A stretch of 25,384 bases of DNA from an uncultured Raoultella sp. (GTDB lineage: Bacteria > Pseudomonadota > Gammaproteobacteria > Enterobacterales > Enterobacteriaceae). The translations under genes were made by a program, and so were the position numbers. Positions 8,829-17,115 of this stretch are shown here, one piece after another. The stretch is from contig CAAEVH010000076.1 in assembly GCA_900759445.1 (NCBI GenBank), forward strand, positions 1 through 25,384, read 5' to 3'. Every line of letters starts with the position of its first letter. Position 1 is the stretch's first letter. Under the pieces are notes generated by a model, which did not search any database, was not told the origin of the DNA, and saw only the letters and a list, made by a program, of their open reading frames with translations.

Positions 8829-10061
8829 ATGATTGAATCAAATAAGAATTACTATATAAGCTGTCTGTTCTTCCTGTTCTTCTTTATTGGCTGGGGATGC
8901 TGCTATCCTTATTTATCACTGTGGTTAACGGAAACCATCGGCATTAATTACACTGATGTCGGCCTGGTTTATTCCTTTACTGCGATTATTGCCGTTTGCG
9001 TTCAGCCATTATTCGGTTTCATCTCCGACAAACTGGTCTATCGTAAAAACCTCATGTGGTTGCTGGCAATTATTATCACTTTATTTGCCCCCTACTGGAT
9101 TTACGTCTTTGCGCCATTATTAAAAATTAACGTTTTTCTCGGGGCGCTGGCTGGTGGCATCTATATTGGTATGGCCTATGGCGCTGGTTGCGGTATTTGC
9201 GAAGCCTATATTGATAAAGTCAGTCGCGCTTCCGGGTTTGAGTTTGGCCGCGCCAGAATGTTTGGCGGTATTGGCGCGGCTATCGGTACCTTTGCGGCAG
9301 GTAAGCTCTACGGGATCGATCAGAATATGATTTTCTGGTTGGCCAGCTGCGCGGGAGCTTGCCTGCTGGTGATTGTCTGGAAAATGCAGATTAGCGCGGA
9401 TAAACAGGGCGCGATGCCGGGCGGGAAAGCTTCGCCGGTCACCTTAAGCGACGCCACATCGTTGCTGAAAATGAAGAAATTCTGGTTCTTCGCCATCTAT
9501 ATGATTGGCGTCGGCGCGGTATATGAAACCTACGACCAGCAGTTCGCTATCTATTACAGCCACTTCTTTGAGAGCAAAGCGCGCGGCGCGGAGGTCTTCG
9601 GCTATTTAACCACTGGTCAGATTTTCCTTGATGCGGTCGTGATGTTTTTTGCCCCATGGTTCGTGAATAAAATCGGCCCGAAAAATGCTCTGCTGTACTG
9701 CGGGATGATTATGAGCCTGCGCATTATCGGTTCTGCCTGGGCAGTGGGGCCGGTATCCATTAGCCTGATTAAACTACTGCACGGTTTTGAAAGCTCGGTG
9801 CTGCTGGTTGCAGCATTAAAATATATCTTCGCCAATTTCAACCCGATGCTTTCCGCCACCGTTTACTTAATTGGCTTCCAGTTCTCTAAAAGCTTTAGCT
9901 CTATTTTTCTTTCTACCGGCATCGGCCATATGTACCAGAGCATGGGCTTTACCAGCAGCTATATCGTTCTCGGCAGTATCGCCCTGTGCTTTACGCTGAT
10001 TTCATTTATTACGCTGGACAAAGCGCGCACTTTTTCCCCGCAGCCGGCACCCGTGCATTAA
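8829..10061 (+). CDS. LacY-family (MFS) oligosaccharide:proton symporter
   Basis: This 410-residue, 12-helix protein belongs to the LacY/RafB/CscB family and should import a disaccharide or small glycoside with protons. I chose the ATG at 8829, after GGGAGCGAGG, because the protein then begins like LacY; an upstream in-frame ATG at 8778 would add 17 unlikely residues and overlap the promoter. LacY residues that are kept are Glu126 (here Glu125), Arg144 (Arg143), Asp240 (Asp236), Arg302 (Arg298), Lys319 (Lys315), His322 (His318), Glu325 (Glu321) and Lys358. Key sugar contacts differ: Trp151 is Ala150 and Glu269 is Ile265. An acid appears instead at the Asn272 position (Asp268), and Asp237 is Glu233. 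So it is proton-coupled but probably not a lactose permease. The gene looks more AT-rich than its neighbours. It is first in an operon with the GH42 enzyme and the AraC-like regulator. Confidence 0.87.
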   Translation: MIESNKNYYISCLFFLFFFIGWGCCYPYLSLWLTETIGINYTDVGLVYSFTAIIAVCVQPLFGFISDKLVYRKNLMWLLAIIITLFAPYWIYVFAPLLKINVFLGALAGGIYIGMAYGAGCGICEAYIDKVSRASGFEFGRARMFGGIGAAIGTFAAGKLYGIDQNMIFWLASCAGACLLVIVWKMQISADKQGAMPGGKASPVTLSDATSLLKMKKFWFFAIYMIGVGAVYETYDQQFAIYYSHFFESKARGAEVFGYLTTGQIFLDAVVMFFAPWFVNKIGPKNALLYCGMIMSLRIIGSAWAVGPVSISLIKLLHGFESSVLLVAALKYIFANFNPMLSATVYLIGFQFSKSFSSIFLSTGIGHMYQSMGFTSSYIVLGSIALCFTLISFITLDKARTFSPQPAPVH

Positions 10062-10079
10062 TTCAAGGAGGTAACCTGT

Positions 10080-12089
10080 ATGTCTGATTTATTTTATGGC
10101 GTGGCGTATTACGATGAATATATGCCGGAAGACCTGTTAGCGAAAGATATCGCCTTAATGCGCGAAACGGGCATTAACGTGGTGCGGATTGCCGAATCGA
10201 CCTGGAGTACGCTGGAGCCTCAGGAAGGCGAGTATAACTTCTACCATATCGACCGGGTGCTGGACGCTATGCATGAAGCGGGGATCGCGGTGATTATCGG
10301 CACGCCGACTTACGCCGTCCCGGCCTGGCTGGCGGCTAAACATCCGGACATTCTGGTCACCACCGTCGACGGACAGCAAAAATATGGTCCGCGGCAGATC
10401 ATGGATATCGTCAACCCGACCTTTCGCCGCTACGCCGAAAAGATTATCCGCACTCTGATGGCGCACGTGCAGCACCATCCGGCGATTATTGGCTGGCAGC
10501 TGGATAACGAAACCAAGCATTACGATAATATCGGCCGCTATATGCAGGAAGGTTTTGTGCGCAGCCTGCGGGAACAATATCCCGATCTCGCCCGGTTGAA
10601 TAAAGATTTTGGTCTGGACTACTGGAGCAACCGCATCGATAGCTGGCAGGATTTTCCGCCGGTCGAAAATACCATTAACGCCAGCCTCGCCTGCGCGTTC
10701 TCCCGCTACCAGCGCCAGCAGGTGACCGAGTACCTCGCCTGGCAGGCGGACATCGTACGTGAATATGCCCAGCCGCATCAGTTCGTCACCCACAACTTCG
10801 ATTTTGAATGGCGCGGCTACTCCTATGGCGTGCAGCCGCGAGTCGACCATTTTGCGGCGGCGCAGGCGCTGGATATTGCCGGTGTCGATATCTATCACCC
10901 GAGTCAGAAGCACCTGACCGGGCGGGAAATCGCCTTTGGCGGCGCCATTACCCGTTCGCTCAGGCAGGGTAAGAACTACTTCGTACTGGAAACCCAGGCG
11001 CAGGGCTTCGCCCAGTGGACGCCTTTCCCGGGACAGCTGCGTCTGCAGGCCTTTAGCCACGTGGCCTCAGGTGCGGCGATGGTCTCCTACTGGCACTGGC
11101 ATTCGATTCATAACTCGTTCGAGACCTACTGGAAGGGGCTGTTAAGCCACGACTTCTCGCGCAATGCGACCTGGCAGGAGGCGACCACTATCGGGGCTGA
11201 CTTCGCCCGCCTGTCGCCGCAGCTGGCGGAGCTGAAAGCAGAAAACGACGTCGCGCTGCTGGTGAGCAATGAAGCAATGGACGCCCTCAATCAGTTCCGC
11301 CCCGGCGATACGCAGGGCAATATTTATAACGATATTTTTCGCCGCTTCCACGATGCGCTGTACGACCACAATATCAGTGTCGATATTATCCATGATGTTA
11401 ATGAGGAAACCTCGCGCTACCGCGCGCTGATCGTGCCCGGACTTTACGCCGCTGATGATGGCCTGCTTACGCGCATCAATCGCTATATTGAACAAGGCGG
11501 CAGAGCGCTGATCGGCTTTAAATCGGGCTTTAGCGATGAAAACGTCAAGGTGCGAACCGGCGCCCAGCCGGGGATTTTGCGCGAGAGCTGCGGCGTGAGC
11601 TACAGCCAGTTCACCCTGCCGGAGGAGACCACGGTAAGTTCATGCCGCGCAGACATTGATTGCAGTAAAGACAATCAGGCCGAACTGTGGATGGAGCTGC
11701 TGACGCCGGACTCCACTACCCGCACGCTGCTGCGCTATCAGCATCCGGCATGGAGCGAATATGCCGCCGCTACCGACGCAGATTACGGCCAGGGGCGGGC
11801 GATTTACGTAGGCTTCCTGCCGCAGAAAACGCTGGTTAGTCAGCTATTTGACGTCCTCACCTCTGGCCTGGATCTGCGCTCGCGCACGTCGGCGTACCGC
11901 TATCCGCTGGTGGTTAAACAGATGCGCAACCGTGACGGCAACCGCATCCACTTCCTGTTCAACTACTCCGGCGAACCGCTGGAGTTCATCAGCGAGACAT
12001 CAGGCAACGCGCTGTTGAGCGGGGATAAGGTAAGCTGCGGCCAGCCGTTGCGTCTCAAGGCATGGGAATTTAGTATCATCGAAAGTTAA
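10080..12089 (+). CDS. Glycoside hydrolase family 42 beta-galactosidase
   Basis: This 669-residue enzyme has the layout of GH42: a TIM barrel (about residues 1-370), a trimerisation domain (about 380-600) and a small C-terminal beta domain. The general acid/base is Glu144 in WQLDNE and the nucleophile is Glu304 in FVLETQ. GH42 enzymes release beta-D-galactose from small galactosides, and some act on alpha-L-arabinopyranosides. There is no signal peptide, so it works in the cytoplasm on sugar brought in by the permease 18 bp upstream. The first 200 residues contain no cysteine, so the zinc-binding cysteine cluster of some family members is absent. Translation should be strong: AAGGAGGT lies 7 bp before the ATG. 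No endo-galactanase gene is nearby, so the substrate is probably a short oligosaccharide or glycoside. Not related to LacZ (GH2). Confidence 0.92.
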   Translation: MSDLFYGVAYYDEYMPEDLLAKDIALMRETGINVVRIAESTWSTLEPQEGEYNFYHIDRVLDAMHEAGIAVIIGTPTYAVPAWLAAKHPDILVTTVDGQQKYGPRQIMDIVNPTFRRYAEKIIRTLMAHVQHHPAIIGWQLDNETKHYDNIGRYMQEGFVRSLREQYPDLARLNKDFGLDYWSNRIDSWQDFPPVENTINASLACAFSRYQRQQVTEYLAWQADIVREYAQPHQFVTHNFDFEWRGYSYGVQPRVDHFAAAQALDIAGVDIYHPSQKHLTGREIAFGGAITRSLRQGKNYFVLETQAQGFAQWTPFPGQLRLQAFSHVASGAAMVSYWHWHSIHNSFETYWKGLLSHDFSRNATWQEATTIGADFARLSPQLAELKAENDVALLVSNEAMDALNQFRPGDTQGNIYNDIFRRFHDALYDHNISVDIIHDVNEETSRYRALIVPGLYAADDGLLTRINRYIEQGGRALIGFKSGFSDENVKVRTGAQPGILRESCGVSYSQFTLPEETTVSSCRADIDCSKDNQAELWMELLTPDSTTRTLLRYQHPAWSEYAAATDADYGQGRAIYVGFLPQKTLVSQLFDVLTSGLDLRSRTSAYRYPLVVKQMRNRDGNRIHFLFNYSGEPLEFISETSGNALLSGDKVSCGQPLRLKAWEFSIIES

Positions 12090-12119
12090 CCGGACAGCGG
12101 CGTTCAGGCGGGAGAAACG

Positions 12120-12992
12120 ATGGAACTGGATATCAATGAGCTACTGAACTTCTCGCCATTGATGAAGACCTTTACCTTCAACGCCTGGGTCGTCGCCGGC
12201 TTTACCCCCATCACCCGCGGGTCAAAGCTGGACTACTACATTAACCGCCCGCAGGGGATGAAAGGTTACATCATCAATCTGACTCTGCGCGGCCAGGCGC
12301 GCGCGAAAGCGGGCGATGGCTCCCTTCTGTTTCGTGCAAACGATCTGCTGCTCTTCCCGCCCGGCGTTCCCCATCATTACGGGCGGGATGAACACAGCGA
12401 GCACTGGGATCATTTATGGATCTACTTTATCCCCCGCCCCTACTGGATAGACTGGCTGAAATGGGATCAAACGAGCCACGGCATTGGCAAAACAACGGTC
12501 AACGATCCTGAACAGTTGCAAAATCTGCGCGATCTTTTCTATGAAGTCATCCGCCATCATTCCGCTTCCGCCCCGCTTTCTGAAGCGCTGGCGATGAATG
12601 CGCTGGAGCGCCTGATCCTGAGCTGCTTTCAGCGACAGCCGATCAGCAATCGCCACGCTCACGATCCGCGGATTAACGCCATATGTGACTATCTTAACGA
12701 GCATATTGCTCAGGAGATTAAAATTGAAAACCTGGCAGCGATGGTTTTTATCTCGCCTTCACGGCTGGCGCATCTGTTCAAAAATGAGCTGGGGCAAACG
12801 GTATACGCCTGGCGCGAGGCGCAACGCATTAACCGCGCGCGATGGCTGATCCAGAGTACTTCCCTGCCGCTTAACAAAATCGCCCTGTCGGTCGGTTACG
12901 CAGACCCGGTCTATTTCACGCGTATTTTCCGCAAACACAACGGCATTCCGCCGGGCGAGTACCGTAAACGCTATGCGGAAATGAAGGGATAG
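12120..12992 (+). CDS. AraC paralogue, sugar-responsive regulator of the permease/GH42 operon
   Basis: This 290-residue protein aligns with E. coli AraC (292 residues) from the N-terminal arm to the end. All arabinose-pocket residues of AraC are present with a constant +5 offset: Pro8 (Pro13), Thr24 (Thr29), Arg38 (Arg43), His80 (His85), Tyr82 (Tyr87), His93 (His98) and Trp95 (Trp100). The DNA-binding domain covers about residues 180-285, with two helix-turn-helix motifs (LAAMVFISPSRLAHLFK and IALSVGYADPVYFTRIF). It is the third gene of the operon, 30 bp after the GH42 stop codon, with GGGAGA before its ATG, so it probably controls its own expression through the tandem sites at 8715-8752. It is a paralogue rather than AraC itself: identity is only moderate and no araBAD genes are present. 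Confidence 0.9.
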   Translation: MELDINELLNFSPLMKTFTFNAWVVAGFTPITRGSKLDYYINRPQGMKGYIINLTLRGQARAKAGDGSLLFRANDLLLFPPGVPHHYGRDEHSEHWDHLWIYFIPRPYWIDWLKWDQTSHGIGKTTVNDPEQLQNLRDLFYEVIRHHSASAPLSEALAMNALERLILSCFQRQPISNRHAHDPRINAICDYLNEHIAQEIKIENLAAMVFISPSRLAHLFKNELGQTVYAWREAQRINRARWLIQSTSLPLNKIALSVGYADPVYFTRIFRKHNGIPPGEYRKRYAEMKG

Positions 12993-13004
12993 GCCAGAAA
13001 CATC

Positions 13005-13031
13005 AACGGCTCCATCAGGAGCCGTTTTTTT
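13005..13031 (+). terminator. Intrinsic terminator of the permease-GH42-regulator operon
   Basis: AACGGCTCC and GGAGCCGTT form a 9-bp hairpin with an ATCA loop followed by a run of Ts, 12 bp after the regulator stop codon. It also separates the operon from the convergent ytfK. Confidence 0.92.
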
Positions 13032-13057
13032 ACCGCATAGCTATATCGTTATTCAGG

Positions 13058-13264
13058 TTAAGCCATCTCTGTTTGCAGACGCAGAACCTGACGATTGACT
13101 TCAGACATCACAGACAAATGCTGCTTGTCTTTAACCTTCGGGATAAGGATTTTGCCCTTATCAAACTCAAAAGCGCCAACATCCTTGATGTATAACCGTC
13201 CACGGAACAGGATCTTCACGTACTTCGCCACTTGTAGCGGATTGTAGCGTTGGAAAATTTTCAT
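13058..13264 (-). CDS. ytfK: YtfK, small stringent-response modulator (DUF1107)
   Basis: This 68-residue basic cytoplasmic protein differs from E. coli YtfK at only about two positions. In E. coli YtfK binds SpoT and shifts it toward (p)ppGpp synthesis during phosphate or fatty-acid starvation. The start is supported by GGAGA about 7 bp upstream and by the conserved N-terminus [15 protein letters not shown]. It is monocistronic, convergent with the accessory operon and divergent from ytfJ. A TATAGT box on its strand at 13350-13345 could be the -10 of its promoter. Confidence 0.95.
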   Translation of the reverse strand: MKIFQRYNPLQVAKYVKILFRGRLYIKDVGAFEFDKGKILIPKVKDKQHLSVMSEVNRQVLRLQTEMA

Positions 13265-13583
13265 TGTTGTCTCCTGCCAGGGTTACGCTCTTGTGGTGCC
13301 ACACTTGGCCCACGATTCGGGAGCGCAAATTTTAATGCCCTGAAACTATAGTCCAGAACTTCTGTAATACCCAGCATGCATAAGTTTATTTACCTTTTGA
13401 TGACAATAATTAAGAACTTTCTTTTCAAACATACGTAGAAGTTAGTATAAGTCGCCGATTTCCTTCGAATATGTGCGTTAACACGCAAACTGGCACCCTG
13501 ATTGCGTGTAATGCCGGGGAATCGCACTTATGCTTAAACGAGACCAAGTGGTCGGATCACCTGCATAAAAATAAGGACTCATC
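13265..13583. other. ytfK/ytfJ divergent regulatory region
   Basis: These 319 bp hold no gene. A possible ytfK -10 box (TATAGT, minus strand, 13350-13345) is near the left end. The middle (13378-13450) is AT-rich. The right part holds a sigma-54-type promoter inside an inverted repeat (13481-13509), a small GCGT-TAAC-ACGC hairpin just before it (about 13475-13486), and a GACCA/TGGTC hairpin in the ytfJ leader (around 13541-13552). No RNA gene was recognised. Confidence 0.6.
13490..13506 (+). promoter_or_regulatory. Sigma-54-type promoter upstream of ytfJ
   Basis: CTGGCACCCTGATTGCG contains the -24 element TGGCAC and the -12 element TTGC. The invariant GG and GC are separated by exactly 10 bp, as sigma-54 requires. 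Transcription would start about 12 bp later, leaving a leader of about 65 nt before ytfJ. It lies within the inverted repeat ACACGCAA (13481-13488) and TTGCGTGT (13502-13509). Confidence 0.55.
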
Positions 13584-14141
13584 ATGACCCTACGTAAGCT
13601 ACTGGCGGTTTCCTGCCTCCTGTTCCCGCTGATGGCCTCAGCGCATAATTTTGTCGATGGCCAGCGCGTCGCGCCGGTTGGCATTGCCGACCGGGGAGAA
13701 TTAATTCTGGATAATGATAAGTTTAGCTATAAAAACTGGAATAGCTCGCAGCTGGCAGGAAAAGTTCGCGTGGTGCAGCACATCGCCGGACGCACGTCGG
13801 CAAAAGAGAAAAATGCCACTCTGATAGAGGCAATTAAGGCCGCTAAATTCCCGCACGACCGTTACCAGACCACCACCATCGTGAATACCGATGACGCCAT
13901 TCCGGGTTCCGGCATGTTCGTACGTAGCAGCATTGAGAGCAACAAACAGCTCTACCCCTGGTCGCAGTTTATTGTCGACAGCAACGGCCTGGCCCGTAAA
14001 GCCTGGCAGCTGCAGGAGGAGAGTTCAGCGATTGTGGTGCTGGATAAAGACGGTCGCGTTCAGTGGGCCAAAGATGGCGCGCTCACGCAGGATGAAGTGC
14101 AGCAGGTGGTCGCCCTGCTGCACAAACTGCTTAGTAAATAG
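13584..14141 (+). CDS. ytfJ: YtfJ, periplasmic thioredoxin-fold protein of unknown function
   Basis: This 185-residue protein has a clear signal peptide, [20 protein letters not shown], cleaved before HNF, so the mature protein is periplasmic. It matches E. coli YtfJ, a member of the YtfJ/thioredoxin-like family. No CXXC motif exists; the only cysteine is in the signal peptide, so it is not a classical disulfide reductase. Its ATG follows AAGGA at good spacing. Its last 11 bp overlap the end of the convergent cysQ. A sigma-54-type promoter lies about 80 bp upstream. The biochemical role is unknown. Confidence 0.92.
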   Translation: MTLRKLLAVSCLLFPLMASAHNFVDGQRVAPVGIADRGELILDNDKFSYKNWNSSQLAGKVRVVQHIAGRTSAKEKNATLIEAIKAAKFPHDRYQTTTIVNTDDAIPGSGMFVRSSIESNKQLYPWSQFIVDSNGLARKAWQLQEESSAIVVLDKDGRVQWAKDGALTQDEVQQVVALLHKLLSK

Positions 14142-14874
14142 AGACCCGGAAGCCGGGGTTCAGGAAAGATTCACGCGGGGTATAGTCCAGAGTACGCCCC
14201 TGCCAGTCGTGAACGTGCGCCCCGGCAGCTACCGCAACGGCATGGCCAGCGGCGGTATCCCAGGTGCTGGTCGGCCCAAAGCGCGGATAAAGCTGGGCCT
14301 GACCTTCCGCCACCAGGCAGAATTTCAGCGACGAACCGATCGAGGTGGTCTGATGCTCGCCAATATGTTCCAGGTACTCCTGCAGTTCCGGATCGTTGCC
14401 GTGGGAGCGACTGATAACCACCAGCGGCGGTCGGGCATCCCGCACCTGAATCTGCTTGCGCATGCCGCATTCCTCTTTCCACGCCTTTCCGCCTTCTGCG
14501 CTATACAGCACCTTTAAGACCGGCGCGTAAACCACGCCAAGGACCGGTTTTCCTTTTTCAATCAAGGCAATATTGACGGTAAATTCACCGTTACGTTTAA
14601 TAAATTCTTTGGTGCCGTCCAGCGGATCCACCAGCCAGTAGCGTTGCCAGTGCTGCCGCACCTCCCATCCGGGGGGATCTTCTTCAGAGAGCACCGGGAT
14701 ATCGGGCGTCAGCGCCAGCAGGCCGTGCATAATCACCTTGTGCGCGGCGAGGTCTGCCGCGGTGACCGGAGAATCATCCTTCTTGCTGGCAACGTCCATC
14801 GGCTGCTTTCCATCATAGACTTCCATGATGGCATCACCTGCAATCCGTGCAAGTTGACATACTTGTTCTAACAT
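14131..14874 (-). CDS. cysQ: CysQ, 3'(2'),5'-bisphosphate nucleotidase
   Basis: CysQ dephosphorylates 3'-phosphoadenosine 5'-phosphate (PAP) to AMP, recycling the by-product of sulfate assimilation and preventing PAP build-up. It has the metal-dependent inositol-monophosphatase fold. Metal ligands are visible in SEED (residues 63-66) and DPLDGT (83-88), with the second motif WDTAAGHA near the C-terminus. The start is placed at 14874 ([10 protein letters not shown], 247 residues), four codons inside a longer frame. It then matches E. coli CysQ (246 residues) and has AGGTGG just upstream. Divergent from cpdB and convergent with ytfJ, whose stop codon it overlaps by 11 bp. Confidence 0.96.
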   Translation of the reverse strand: MLEQVCQLARIAGDAIMEVYDGKQPMDVASKKDDSPVTAADLAAHKVIMHGLLALTPDIPVLSEEDPPGWEVRQHWQRYWLVDPLDGTKEFIKRNGEFTVNIALIEKGKPVLGVVYAPVLKVLYSAEGGKAWKEECGMRKQIQVRDARPPLVVISRSHGNDPELQEYLEHIGEHQTTSIGSSLKFCLVAEGQAQLYPRFGPTSTWDTAAGHAVAVAAGAHVHDWQGRTLDYTPRESFLNPGFRVSIY

Positions 14875-15063
14875 TCTCCACCTCATCTGGTTACAGTGGC
14901 GTTAACTCGTTGTTTTAGTTATATCGCATCGCTGCGAGTTCCGCTATCTGTGATAACGATGGCGGTTTCATGAGCCAGTTTTCGGCATGATTCACATTTC
15001 TGTAAGCAACAGGATGTACATACATTTTCTTCTGTGTCATTGCTCATAAAAAGGACGCCTCTG

Positions 15064-17007
15064 ATGATTAAGTTTAGCGCAACGTTACTGGCCACGCTGA
15101 TTGCCGCCAGCGTGAACGCCGCGACGGTCGATTTGCGAATTATGGAAACCACCGATTTGCACAGCAATATGATGGATTTCGACTACTACAAAGACGCCGC
15201 AACGGAAAAATTTGGCCTCGTGCGCACCGCTACGCTGATTGAAAAAGCCCGCCAGGAAGTCAAAAACAGCGTGCTGGTCGATAACGGCGATGTCATTCAG
15301 GGAAGTCCGCTGGGTGACTATATGGCTGCCAAAGGGCTCAACAGCGGTGATGTCCACCCGGTGTATAAGGCGATGAATACGCTGGATTACGCGGTAGGTA
15401 ACCTCGGCAATCACGAGTTCAACTACGGCCTTGAGTTCCTGCACAAGGCGCTCGCCGGGGCGAAATTTCCCTACGTAAACGCCAATATTATCGACACCAA
15501 AACCGGTAAACCGATGTTTACGCCGTACCTGATTAAAGAGACGACGGTGCAGGATCGCGACGGCAAAACGCAGACGCTGCGTATCGGCTATATCGGTTTT
15601 GTGCCGCCGCAAATCATGACCTGGGATAAAGCCAATCTCAGCGGCAAAGTGACCGTCAACGATATCACTGAAACCGCGCGTCAGTATGTGCCGGAAATGC
15701 GTGAAAAAGGCGCAGATGTGGTGGTGGTGGTAGCACATTCGGGACTATCTGCCGATCCTTACCACGCGATGGCGGAAAATTCGGTGTACTACCTCAGCCA
15801 GGTGCCCGGCGTGGATGCCATTATGTTCGGCCACGCCCATGCGGTGTTCCCGGGGAAAGATTTTGCCGGCATTCAGGGTGCGGATATCGACAAAGGCACC
15901 CTGAACGGCATCCCGGCCGTGATGCCCGGTATGTGGGGTGACCACCTTGGCGTTGTCGATCTGGTGCTGAATAACGATGCCGGTCAATGGCGGGTCGCTC
16001 AGGCCAAAGCCGAGGCGCGCCCTGTCTATGACGCCGTGGCGAAAAAATCCCTGGCGGCGGAAGATACGCGGATGGTGCAGGTACTGAAGGCCGATCATGA
16101 CGCCACCCGCGAGTTCGTCAGCCAGCCCATCGGCCAGTCTTCAGACAACATGTACAGCTACCTGGCGCTGGTCCAGGACGACCCCACCGTGCAGGTCGTG
16201 AACATGGCGCAGAAGGCCTATGTTGAACACTTTATCCAGGGCGACCCGGATCTGGCGAAGCTGCCGGTGCTTTCCGCCGCCGCGCCGTTTAAAGTCGGCG
16301 GCCGTAAAAACGACCCTGCCAGCTTCGTTGAGGTGGAAAAAGGCCAGCTCACCTTCCGCAATGCCGCCGACCTGTATCTCTATCCCAATACCCTGGTGGT
16401 GATGAAGGTGAGCGGTAAAGAGGTGAAAGAGTGGCTGGAGTGCTCCGCCGGGCAGTTTAATCAGATTGACCCCAGCAGCAGCAAACCGCAGTCGTTAATC
16501 AACTGGGACGGTTTCCGTACCTACAACTTTGATGTGATTGACGGCGTAAACTACCAGATTGACATCACCCAGCCGGCGCGCTACGACGGCGAGTGTCAGA
16601 TGATTCACCCGCAGGCAGAACGAATTAAGGATCTGACCTTTAACGGTAAACCTGTTGACCCCAAAGCCACCTTCCTCGTCGCCACCAATAACTACCGCGC
16701 CTACGGCGGTAAATTTGCCGGAACCGGCGATAGCCACATTGCTTTTGCCTCCCCGGACGAGAACCGTTCGGTACTGGCGGCATGGATCGGCGCAGAGTCG
16801 AAAAAAGCGGGCGCTATCCACCCGGCCGCCGACAACAACTGGCGGCTGGCCCCGATTCATAGCCCAGCGCCGCTGGATATCCGCTTTGAAACCTCTCCGG
16901 GTGCAAAAGCCGCGGCATTTATTAAAGAGAAAGCACAGTACCCGATGCATCAGGTCGCTACCGACGATATCGGTTTTGCGATTTACCAGCTGGATTTGAG
17001 TCAATAA
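15064..17007 (+). CDS. cpdB: CpdB, periplasmic 2',3'-cyclic-nucleotide 2'-phosphodiesterase/3'-nucleotidase
   Basis: This 647-residue protein equals E. coli CpdB in length. The ATG at 15064 follows AAGGA by 8 bp and gives the conserved signal peptide [19 protein letters not shown], cleaved before ATVDL; an in-frame GTG at 15034 is a less likely start. The enzyme opens 2',3'-cyclic nucleotides and removes 3'-phosphates in the periplasm, allowing use of external nucleotides. Calcineurin-like metal motifs are present in order: [28 protein letters not shown] and GHAHAVFPG. The C-terminal 5'-nucleotidase domain (about residues 360-620) binds the base and phosphate. It is monocistronic and followed by two REP-like palindromes. 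Confidence 0.97.
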   Translation: MIKFSATLLATLIAASVNAATVDLRIMETTDLHSNMMDFDYYKDAATEKFGLVRTATLIEKARQEVKNSVLVDNGDVIQGSPLGDYMAAKGLNSGDVHPVYKAMNTLDYAVGNLGNHEFNYGLEFLHKALAGAKFPYVNANIIDTKTGKPMFTPYLIKETTVQDRDGKTQTLRIGYIGFVPPQIMTWDKANLSGKVTVNDITETARQYVPEMREKGADVVVVVAHSGLSADPYHAMAENSVYYLSQVPGVDAIMFGHAHAVFPGKDFAGIQGADIDKGTLNGIPAVMPGMWGDHLGVVDLVLNNDAGQWRVAQAKAEARPVYDAVAKKSLAAEDTRMVQVLKADHDATREFVSQPIGQSSDNMYSYLALVQDDPTVQVVNMAQKAYVEHFIQGDPDLAKLPVLSAAAPFKVGGRKNDPASFVEVEKGQLTFRNAADLYLYPNTLVVMKVSGKEVKEWLECSAGQFNQIDPSSSKPQSLINWDGFRTYNFDVIDGVNYQIDITQPARYDGECQMIHPQAERIKDLTFNGKPVDPKATFLVATNNYRAYGGKFAGTGDSHIAFASPDENRSVLAAWIGAESKKAGAIHPAADNNWRLAPIHSPAPLDIRFETSPGAKAAAFIKEKAQYPMHQVATDDIGFAIYQLDLSQ

Positions 17008-17014
17008 CGAATTG

Positions 17015-17045
17015 CCTTCCCGCTCGCGCTGCGCTTAGCGGGGCG
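17015..17045. repeat. REP-like palindrome downstream of cpdB
   Basis: CCCGCT (17019-17024) and AGCGGG (17037-17042) flank a 12-nt GC-rich loop. The layout is the same as the REP palindromes at the left end of the window. It lies between the convergent genes cpdB and ytfH. Confidence 0.6.
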
Positions 17046-17071
17046 ACAAAGCAGGGATACAACGTGCGGCG

Positions 17072-17110
17072 ACAGGCCGGATCAGCGACTGCCGCCGCGA
17101 TCCGGGCTTC
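17072..17110. repeat. Second REP-like palindrome between cpdB and ytfH
   Basis: CCGGATC (17077-17083) and GATCCGG (17099-17105) form a 7-bp stem with a 15-nt loop. With the preceding element it makes a two-unit, BIME-like extragenic region. Confidence 0.6.
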
Positions 17111-17115
17111 TCCGG

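Noticed and set aside
10155..11060. 301-codon minus-strand open frame
   Set aside because: It is antisense to the GH42 gene and mirrors its codon pattern; the forward protein is a clear GH42 enzyme.
8829..12992. Second copy of the lac operon
   Set aside because: The hydrolase is GH42, not LacZ (GH2), the regulator is AraC-type, not LacI, and the permease lacks key lactose contacts.
13389..13406. Pho box in front of ytfK
   Set aside because: One half (TTGTCAT on the minus strand) fits, but the second half matches at only about three of seven bases.
15034..15063. GTG start adding ten residues to CpdB
   Set aside because: The extension precedes a complete signal peptide and covers the ribosome-binding site; the ATG at 15064 matches E. 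coli.
14919..15167. 82-codon cysteine-rich open frame on the minus strand between cysQ and cpdB
   Set aside because: It overlaps the cpdB signal peptide and leader in antisense, with no ribosome-binding site or known family.
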